NCBI GenBank assembly: GCA_903889795.1
Contig: CAISYW010000082.1
Coordinates: forward strand, 1-26,659
Source of the DNA: an uncultured Chlamydiae bacterium
GTDB lineage: Bacteria; Chlamydiota; Chlamydiia; Chlamydiales; SM23-39
DNA length: 26,659 nt
Reading direction: 5' to 3'
Below are positions 21,417 to 26,659 of the stretch, in pieces. The stretch's first letter is position 1. Each line of letters begins with the position of its first letter. The translations under genes were made by a program, and so were the position numbers. The notes beneath the pieces are model-generated. The model was given only the letters and a program-made list of their open reading frames with translations, was not told the origin of the DNA and made no database searches.

Positions 21417-22544
21417 TTATTTGCGAATTTTGCGAACAATCTCAATCAGTCTCTCGATGCAGCTATCGATCTCTTCGCGGGTATTCATGCGGCTGATGGA
21501 AAAGCGCAGAGACGATCGAGCTCCCGCGCGATCGATCCCCATTTGGAGTAAAACACGCGACGGTTCCAGAGCTCCTGATGAGCAGGCCGACCCATGGCTG
21601 GCCGCCACACCTGCCATATCGAGGTGAATCAGAAGACTTTCTCCATCAATCCCACGGAAAGCAAGGTTAGTTGTATTCGCGATGCGAGGGCCCAATCCGT
21701 TGATTGAGATATCGGGAATTTCGCGCATTAGGCTGATCTCGAGATGATTACGAAGATCAAGCATGTGCTGTGTGATTTCGGTTTGTTTTTCTCGAAGAAT
21801 TTGGAGCGCTTCCGCAAGACCCAGTATTCCTGCGAGGTTTTCTGTTCCGGCGCGTCTTTGAAACTCTTGCCCACCGCCAGTTAACAGGGGCGTTAATTTA
21901 AGAGAGGATCGCGCAATCACGCCGCCGATTCCCTTGGGAGCGTGAAATTTATGGCCGCTGAAGGCAATCGCGCTGACGCCCGGGGGCATCAACTGAGGTT
22001 CTTTGCCGATGAGGGCAACCGAGTCGAGAATGAGGGGAATTTCATGCGCTAGAGCAATTTCGGCAAATTTTTCAATATCGAGTTTGACGCCGGTTTCTCC
22101 ATTGGCCGATGAGAGCACAATCGCACTGGTGTGGGGAAGGATGGCTTGTTCGAGCTGCTCAAAAAGAGGCGCTCCCCAGGAATTGACCGGCAAATAGGTG
22201 ACAGCGATACCTGCATTTTCTAACGACTGGATGGTTCGGTATACAGCGGAATGTTCGATTGATGTGGTGATCAAATGTCCTTTGGGGCGGCTGCCAAAAA
22301 GTCCTCGGATCAATAAATTTAAACTTTCCGTGCCGCCGGAGGTGAAAATAAGTTCTTCCGGCTTCGCACCAAAAAAGGAAGCAATTGAGCGACGGGCAGC
22401 GTTAAGAGTGGATTTCGCTTGTTGGCCAAAATAGTGGATGCTCGAAGGGTTCGCAGGCGGACCGCTGAATTCGGTCAGCATGGCCTTAAACACTCGAGGA
22501 TCGAGAGCGGTTGTCGCATTATTGTCTAGATAGAGTCGCGTCAT
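21417..22544 (-). CDS. NifS/IscS-like cysteine desulfurase or aminotransferase (class V)
   Basis: 375 residues from ATG 22544, which gives the typical family start MTRLYLDNNATT; ATG 22562 is in frame but both overlap the PP2C gene. Fold-type I landmarks: TSGGTESLN (68-76), H98, D174, SGHKF with PLP-binding K199, GGQEFQRRAGTEN, and the catalytic cysteine C321 in GSACSSGALEPSR. The family takes sulfur from cysteine for Fe-S clusters and thio-cofactors. Two cofactor-contact positions of E. coli IscS differ: N155 corresponds to G149 and Q183 to A177. The reaction is therefore not certain. It is last in the lipoprotein-CPBP-serpin-PP2C-nifS series and has a PP2C neighbour, as in Chlamydia. Confidence 0.88.
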   Translation of the reverse strand: MTRLYLDNNATTALDPRVFKAMLTEFSGPPANPSSIHYFGQQAKSTLNAARRSIASFFGAKPEELIFTSGGTESLNLLIRGLFGSRPKGHLITTSIEHSAVYRTIQSLENAGIAVTYLPVNSWGAPLFEQLEQAILPHTSAIVLSSANGETGVKLDIEKFAEIALAHEIPLILDSVALIGKEPQLMPPGVSAIAFSGHKFHAPKGIGGVIARSSLKLTPLLTGGGQEFQRRAGTENLAGILGLAEALQILREKQTEITQHMLDLRNHLEISLMREIPDISINGLGPRIANTTNLAFRGIDGESLLIHLDMAGVAASHGSACSSGALEPSRVLLQMGIDRAGARSSLRFSISRMNTREEIDSCIERLIEIVRKIRK

Positions 22545-23310
22545 GTTCGTCTGAAATTGCATCGGAGCTTGAATCTGTTGCTGATATTATCAGAACAGTA
22601 ATGTTATCTCCGCTACCCATTTTTTTCGCACAGTCAATCATTTTTTTAGTGGCTTTTTCCGGCGACTGCGCATTTCTTAGGATCTTTTGTAATTCTTCTT
22701 TTGAAACCACATCGCTTAGGCCATCGGTGCAGAGAAGGTAGAGATCCCCGGGAATATGAGGGCAAAAAGAAATTTCAGGATTCGCGGGCCGGGACGTTCC
22801 GATCGCGCGAGTAATAATATTTTTGGGAGGTGTTGGGTGAGTAAACCGTTTTTTTAAAAGCCATCGTGCGAGCAGGGAATGGTCCCGCGTCAGCAGTTCC
22901 AAGCGATCATTGCGGAATCGGTAGATGCGGCTATCGCCGACGTGAGCGTAATAGACTCGTTGATTTGTCCATAAAAGACAGCATAGCGTTGTACCCATCC
23001 CTTGAAGGGGCTGGCTTTCACAGCCCATTTTGTACACCCAGCGATTGGCCAGCTCGATGGCAGTTCGGATTTCGTCATCTAAATCGATTATGTCTTGAAA
23101 TTGGTTGGTTGTGTCGGAAAGCCGATGCATCGACTCGCATAAGATATTCAGAGCTTCCTTGGCCGCAATATCACCGGCGCGTCGTCCGCCGATTCCGTCG
23201 GCCAGAGCAAAAAAACCAAACTCAGGTTTTGCCGTCCAGACGTCCTGATTGGTCGGTCGATTCAATCCAATATCGGATAACCCACAGTAACGTAGGGCGG
23301 ATGGCGTCAT
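22519..23310 (-). CDS. PP2C-family serine/threonine protein phosphatase
   Basis: 263 residues, standard bacterial PP2C (PPM) size, cytosolic, with no membrane segment. The ordered metal-site motifs are all present: GLSDIGLNRPTNQD (10-23), LADGIGG (36-42, D38 metal ligand), GMGTTL, AHVGDSRIYRF, RDHSLLARW, LLCTDGLSD and GSGDNIT. It removes phosphate from Ser/Thr, the counterpart of Hanks-type kinases, which chlamydiae encode (Pkn proteins). AAGG sits about 8 bases before the ATG. It starts 9 bases downstream of the serpin and its 3' end overlaps nifS by about 26 bases, so the two are translationally linked. Confidence 0.95.
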   Translation of the reverse strand: MTPSALRYCGLSDIGLNRPTNQDVWTAKPEFGFFALADGIGGRRAGDIAAKEALNILCESMHRLSDTTNQFQDIIDLDDEIRTAIELANRWVYKMGCESQPLQGMGTTLCCLLWTNQRVYYAHVGDSRIYRFRNDRLELLTRDHSLLARWLLKKRFTHPTPPKNIITRAIGTSRPANPEISFCPHIPGDLYLLCTDGLSDVVSKEELQKILRNAQSPEKATKKMIDCAKKMGSGDNITVLIISATDSSSDAISDEHDATLSRQ

Positions 23311-23319
23311 AAAACCTTA

Positions 23320-24510
23320 TTACATTGGATCTGCTACATGCCCCAGCATGAGACAGGTCTTCGAGTTTTGGTCGATTAATAAAAATTCAAACGGTTGATC
23401 TGCGATAAATGAGACAACAACTTCATCCGCATGATTGCAGCATTTGCAATTCATGACTGCAGCGGTAGCTGCTGCAGCTTCCACTCCTTGTTCGTCAAGG
23501 GAGAAAAAGCACTTTTGAACAGTTTTGCTTAAGCACAAATCCATACGGCCGTCCATTTTCGAAAAATCTGCATGCGGTGAAAAAGCAGTTTGGATGCCAA
23601 GTTGTTTTAACCAATCTTGTAAATCGAAGCGCTGTTCGAATTGAAATTTCGGAATTTGCAGCCGAACCATGCGTGTTTCGCAAGAAGCGAGAATTTGATC
23701 AAGCTTTGCTACCGACATTTGAAAAGGAGCCTCAGAGTGTTTCGGAAGAATAAGAAGACAGCAGGGTTCAGCCTGTGTTGTTCTTTCTTTTTGAAATGGC
23801 AGGAAAACGGCTTGACAATCAGAATCTTCAAAGTATTTAAAATGTGCTAAATGATTCATCATTTTGACATCTTTCGTTTCGCCATGAGAGGTGGTAAACG
23901 GAGATAGCTCTGTGAGTTCCGTTTGAAAGCGATTGACCCAGCTCCCTTTGAAATAGAGAGCGTTGGCTAATACGAGTTTTGTTGTTGAATCGACGTCGCC
24001 GGGATTCAATAGATTTCTGATTTTCTGTTCAGTCTGCTCGGAAATCCAACCATTGATTCGCTCGATTGCAGGAAGTGAAAAGTCGATTGATTCAATCTCG
24101 GCTTCAAAATCCTTGCGCATCGATGAGATAAAAGTATCGAGGAGGGGAAAGTCAGTCTGCGCCCAAATTCCTTGTACGATGCTTAATTTGAAATCGGAGC
24201 CAAAGGAGGGGCAATGTACCAGGTTTTTTAAAAAGAGATGAAACGAATCTCCAACAAGATCTTGGGGTAAATATAGATGGAGTGCATCGCTCAGTTCGCA
24301 GGCCGTTTGGCCATCCGATCCTGCATAGACCATGGAAAGGCATGCGCTAGCCGACATCGGAGAAAAAAGCCAGTTAGTGTCGGAAGAACAATATTTGGCT
24401 GCATCGATTGCTAAAGCTCGACTGCTTTGAGGAAAGGTGTCGTCAGCAGAGGCTGCAGAACTAAAAACGGGCAAGATAAGCAAGAATAAGAAGATCTTTT
24501 TTCGGAGCAT
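23320..24510 (-). CDS. Secreted serpin (serine/cysteine protease inhibitor)
   Basis: 396 residues. A cleavable signal peptide (LFLLILPVFSSAASA-DD, cut after about 22) sends it across the inner membrane. The serpin core is complete: WLFSPMSASACLSMVYAG (47-64), ANALYFKGSW (182-191), and DQPFEFLLID with the final strand. The hinge from E340 (DEQGVEAAAATAAV) is of the small-residue inhibitory type. Counting 17 positions from E340 places K356 at P1, flanked by C355, C357 and C358, which suggests trypsin-like targets; the loop is about six residues longer than in alpha-1-antitrypsin, so P1 could shift. AGGAA precedes the ATG, which starts 2 bases after the CPBP stop. Confidence 0.93.
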   Translation of the reverse strand: MLRKKIFLFLLILPVFSSAASADDTFPQSSRALAIDAAKYCSSDTNWLFSPMSASACLSMVYAGSDGQTACELSDALHLYLPQDLVGDSFHLFLKNLVHCPSFGSDFKLSIVQGIWAQTDFPLLDTFISSMRKDFEAEIESIDFSLPAIERINGWISEQTEQKIRNLLNPGDVDSTTKLVLANALYFKGSWVNRFQTELTELSPFTTSHGETKDVKMMNHLAHFKYFEDSDCQAVFLPFQKERTTQAEPCCLLILPKHSEAPFQMSVAKLDQILASCETRMVRLQIPKFQFEQRFDLQDWLKQLGIQTAFSPHADFSKMDGRMDLCLSKTVQKCFFSLDEQGVEAAAATAAVMNCKCCNHADEVVVSFIADQPFEFLLIDQNSKTCLMLGHVADPM

Positions 24511-24512
24511 GG

Positions 24513-25364
24513 TTAGGTTCCTAGAAAATAGAGGTTTGCGATACTCAGTGTGTTAAAGGTTGCATGCAAAATCATTGGTGCGAATAACGATCCCTGACGT
24601 TCATAAACAAAACCCAAAAAATAGGACAGAATGAAGAGGGAACCGATGATGGGAATATTTCCTAAGCCTTGTTCTTTGGAAAAGTGAAAAAGAGAAAAAG
24701 TGGCTGATGAAAGCGTAATAGCGATCGGGGCGTTAAAATATCTTCGTAGATAGCTTTGAAGAAAACCGCGAAAGAGCCACTCTTCGATTAACGGCGCAAA
24801 AATAATGATGGAAAATGTGGCCAGAAAAAAATAAAGGGGCTTTCCAAAAGTTGTTTTAAGAAAGAGAATAACCAGCTGATCGGGGAGCTGCAGAGTGTGA
24901 AAGATAAGATAAAGTATGATTTCCAGTATTTGACCGATACAAATGACAAGCGGAAATGAAACGATACATGCGGTGAGTGCAATGAGTGCATCGCTTTTTA
25001 GATCTCTTTTCTCTGAGCTACGCCAAATTGATTGTGATATGGGCCGGTATATTATTTGGGCATAGATGATAAAGGCGCCAAGAGTTGCTGCGCCTGACAA
25101 GCAGTTTACCCATGTCGCTAGCTCAATCGAGTTGTTTAATCCTGTTTTTATTAACAGTTTAGAAAACAAAGGAGGGGTGAAAAGCGAGACGATAAAATAG
25201 ATTAAAAATGCGCCTAAGACGAGCAAGAATGTTGGCCGGGCGATAGGTTGTTTCACGCCCTGACAGCCGATGAAAAAGCCCCTGCGGATAGCAATCCAGA
25301 GGAGGATAACGGCAGCAGCGGCAGAAAAAAAAGCCGCTGCAACCTCAGAGCCAAAAGAGGTCAT
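24513..25364 (-). CDS. CPBP-family (CAAX-type, Rce1-like) intramembrane metalloprotease
   Basis: 283 residues with about eight hydrophobic helices. The CPBP motifs are in order in the C-terminal half: EEWLFRG (about 193-199, the EExxxR motif), SLFHF (F-x3-H, near 227), and HATFN near the end (about 268). These glutamates and histidines form the active site of Rce1-like proteases in the membrane. Bacterial members act in prenyl-protein-like processing, bacteriocin immunity or signalling; the substrate here is unknown. It overlaps the upstream lipoprotein gene by ATGA, and the serpin starts 2 bases after its stop, so the three are probably expressed together. Confidence 0.9.
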   Translation of the reverse strand: MTSFGSEVAAAFFSAAAAVILLWIAIRRGFFIGCQGVKQPIARPTFLLVLGAFLIYFIVSLFTPPLFSKLLIKTGLNNSIELATWVNCLSGAATLGAFIIYAQIIYRPISQSIWRSSEKRDLKSDALIALTACIVSFPLVICIGQILEIILYLIFHTLQLPDQLVILFLKTTFGKPLYFFLATFSIIIFAPLIEEWLFRGFLQSYLRRYFNAPIAITLSSATFSLFHFSKEQGLGNIPIIGSLFILSYFLGFVYERQGSLFAPMILHATFNTLSIANLYFLGT

Positions 25365-26002
25365 CGGCTCTTCGCTAAATGGATATATTCGCTAACTCGG
25401 CGAGAAATTTCTTCAACGAGTTGCGCGTGAGCGATTCCCATCGGAGATTTGCAATATTCTTCGCTACCCCAGACAGTCCTGGAATAATCGATTGGTATAT
25501 CGCTTTTTGGGATAAAATAAGAATCTCGAATCATTTCTTGTAATACAATTTGAGGAGCCGCATTTCTTAAATCGACAATTCTTAGTCGAACGCCCATTTT
25601 TAGGTGAACCGAGGTTTCAAAAGGCACAGCGACTGTCTTTTTATTGTTCTTTGACACAGGAATATTTTCATGTTCCGTTAGCTCAAGAAAAACGACGAAT
25701 TCATTATTGGGAAATTCGCGCTTCATCCACGAAAGATCCGGACTAAAAGGATTTTCCGTATAAGCGGCGTCATCTTTTCGGACGACAAATATCGATTTTC
25801 CTTCGGAGATGCGACTAATAAAAAGTGTCGTGAGTTCTTCGGAAATACTCCAAGGCATATCGAAAGAGGTGGCGTCGATTACGGAAGCGACGGTAACAAC
25901 GGGTTTGGCTCGGCCATCTTCATGGAATCGCGTGAGATCATTTCCACTTTTGCTGCATGCTATCAAAGCAAGCGAAAAGACGAGGGCAATCAAATAGCGC
26001 AT
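25361..26002 (-). CDS. Lipoprotein of unknown function
   Basis: 213 residues from ATG 26002, chosen because GAGGA lies 5 bases upstream; ATG 26014 overlaps that site. The N-terminus MRYLIALVFSLALIAC is a type II signal peptide with lipobox L-I-A-C16, and S/K at +2/+3 favours outer-membrane sorting under E. coli rules. The mature part (about 30-200) looks like a soluble alpha/beta domain (VVTVASVIDATSF; FVVFLELTEHENIP; MGVRLRIVDLRN) of the kind seen in lipoproteins of unknown role in chlamydiae. No catalytic motif is seen. It is the first gene of the five-gene minus-strand series and overlaps the CPBP gene by four bases. Confidence 0.85.
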   Translation of the reverse strand: MRYLIALVFSLALIACSKSGNDLTRFHEDGRAKPVVTVASVIDATSFDMPWSISEELTTLFISRISEGKSIFVVRKDDAAYTENPFSPDLSWMKREFPNNEFVVFLELTEHENIPVSKNNKKTVAVPFETSVHLKMGVRLRIVDLRNAAPQIVLQEMIRDSYFIPKSDIPIDYSRTVWGSEEYCKSPMGIAHAQLVEEISRRVSEYIHLAKSR

Positions 26003-26201
26003 TAAAATCCTCATTCATTGAATTCAAGTCATTGCGAAACTCTAGCAGAAGGTGATTTTTTGTACCACATGAGGTATTCCGCAGCCATTTCCATTGTCAT
26101 AAGAATAGAAAATTGTGGTTCATCCGACAAATGCGTACCTGTCCATGAGGTGCATGGATTGAAACTCAAGAAAATTCAAAAGTTGGCCACAAGCGCCAAA
26201 A

Positions 26202-26480
26202 AACATGATTTGAGGGATATGCGTGATGTGCATGATAAAAAAATCGACGTCTCAAAACGGAATTGGCTTCTCAGTGCTCTGTTCTTCAGTTTTGAATTCT
26301 AATACATTCTGTTTCATAGCAATCAGCAAGGCGTTTTTGTGGATTCGCTCTTGAAAGCCAGGGCCAATCTCTTTCATTACTTCAAAACAGCAGCCCAAAA
26401 TAGTCCTAATGAGCTCGAAATATGGTAAAACGGCTTTCTCTTCCTTCATCATGCATATCACGCATATCCTCTAGATCAAG
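26202..26480. repeat. Imperfect inverted repeats flanking the GxxExxY fragment
   Basis: The core at 26215-26236 (GGATATGCGTGATGTGCATG, then AT) is repeated in inverted orientation at 26448-26469 with 21 of 22 matches. Weaker similarity extends about 14 bases outward of the core. The repeats lie about 210 bases apart and bracket the truncated ORF. Their strand-wise translations are similar peptides (DLRDMRDVHDKK and DLEDMRDMHDEG), so coding-derived duplication is possible. Confidence 0.6.
26252..26461 (-). pseudogene. Truncated GxxExxY-family protein
   Basis: 69 codons, about half the usual 120-130 residues of the family. The helix ELIRTILGCCFEVMKEIGPGFQERIHKNALLIAMKQ (16-51) matches the N-terminal GxxExxY region (GPGFQERIH, with H replacing the final Y). 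The C-terminal half, which normally carries the D...ElK-type nuclease-like core, is missing: after QNVLEFKTEEQST the frame stops near 26252, next to the inverted repeat. It is most likely a decayed fragment, possibly left by insertion or rearrangement. Intact members occur widely in bacteria with unknown function. Confidence 0.6.
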
Positions 26481-26499
26481 TTTCTGTCGATCTTATTTT

Positions 26500-26640
26500 A
26501 AATGAAATAAATCTGCGACGCGCGGGGGCTCCGAAGGGGATCCGCGTAGCAGTCCAAGGTTGAGCGAGGCAAAGAAGAAACGCAGAGCAGCCGCAAAGAG
26601 CAGTGCTTCGCACGGCGAGCACGCGATAGCGAGCTAAAAT
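26500..26640. other. GC-rich stretch of unknown nature
   Basis: Clearly more GC-rich than the surrounding DNA, beginning with GCGCGGGGGCTCC and containing repeated small words (GAGCAG, GCGAGC). All three minus-strand frames are open across most of it, and no credible gene or tRNA is recognised. It may be part of a dispersed repeat or the debris of a mobile segment together with the neighbouring GxxExxY fragment. Confidence 0.45.
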
Positions 26641-26659
26641 AGCGAAAAAATAAAAGTTA

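Noticed and set aside
26018..26302. 94-codon plus-strand ORF
   Set aside because: No recognisable protein pattern, no ribosome binding site, overlaps the inverted repeat and the GxxExxY fragment. Its DLRDMRDVHDKK part is explained by the repeat.
1..26659. CRISPR array, tRNA genes, IS elements, prophage, replication origin
   Set aside because: No regularly spaced repeats, cloverleaf patterns with conserved T-loop, transposase or integrase motifs, or origin-type repeat clusters were found on either strand by reading.

Overview
This window looks like a chromosome segment from a member of the phylum Chlamydiota outside the Chlamydiaceae (an amoeba-type or 'environmental' chlamydia; base composition is mid-40s %GC by eye). 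From memory of chlamydial genomes, three things support this: the tandem tyrP transporters, the ssb-pepA, ruvB/dcd and SpoIID-type neighbours, and a corC-corC ... nifS-PP2C set that is contiguous in Chlamydia trachomatis. Genus and species cannot be fixed from sequence alone. No rRNA, tRNA, CRISPR array, intact insertion sequence or phage module was seen.

Layout. 1-2275 (minus): ridA followed by two tandem tyrP-type aromatic amino acid permeases, the second cut by the window edge. 2276-2587: a divergent intergenic region holding a well-supported structured RNA candidate with its own promoter-like element and a perfect 20-bp terminator-like hairpin, then the ssb promoter. 2588-6520 (plus): ssb, pepA, an RluA-family pseudouridine synthase and a WaaC-like heptosyltransferase, the last three translationally coupled. 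6492-9425 (minus): a 977-residue protein of unknown function with a hydrophobic C-terminal domain and a near-consensus promoter. 9519-10205 (plus): mazG, whose 3' end overlaps the antisense 4.5S SRP RNA gene (10193-10289, minus). 10389-12619 (minus): ruvB and a SpoIID-like envelope protein. 12815-16396 (plus): dcd, a small FtsB/DivIC-like protein and two coupled CNNM/CorC-type CBS proteins, closed by a hairpin.

16400-21240 appears to be an accessory insertion: a GNAT acetyltransferase, a four-helix membrane protein, a putative secreted effector with a CE-clan (YopJ/Ulp1-like) His-Asp-Gln-Cys signature, and an AAA/DUF4143 ATPase whose start abuts two tandem 30-bp palindromes. 21417-26002 (minus) is a tightly packed operon: lipoprotein, CPBP (CAAX-type) membrane protease, secreted serpin, PP2C phosphatase and NifS-like enzyme. 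26015-26659 holds a truncated GxxExxY gene between inverted repeats, next to an unusually GC-rich stretch.

Much of the window is housekeeping: DNA replication and repair (ssb, ruvB), nucleotide pool hygiene (dcd, mazG), translation and protein export (rluA family, SRP RNA), and envelope or division (waaC, SpoIID, FtsB-like). The likely host-facing part is the effector candidate, the serpin, the 977-residue protein and the amino acid transporters. The most novel-looking items are the structured RNA at about 2306-2457, the CE-clan effector at 18494-19906 and the palindrome-controlled ATPase.
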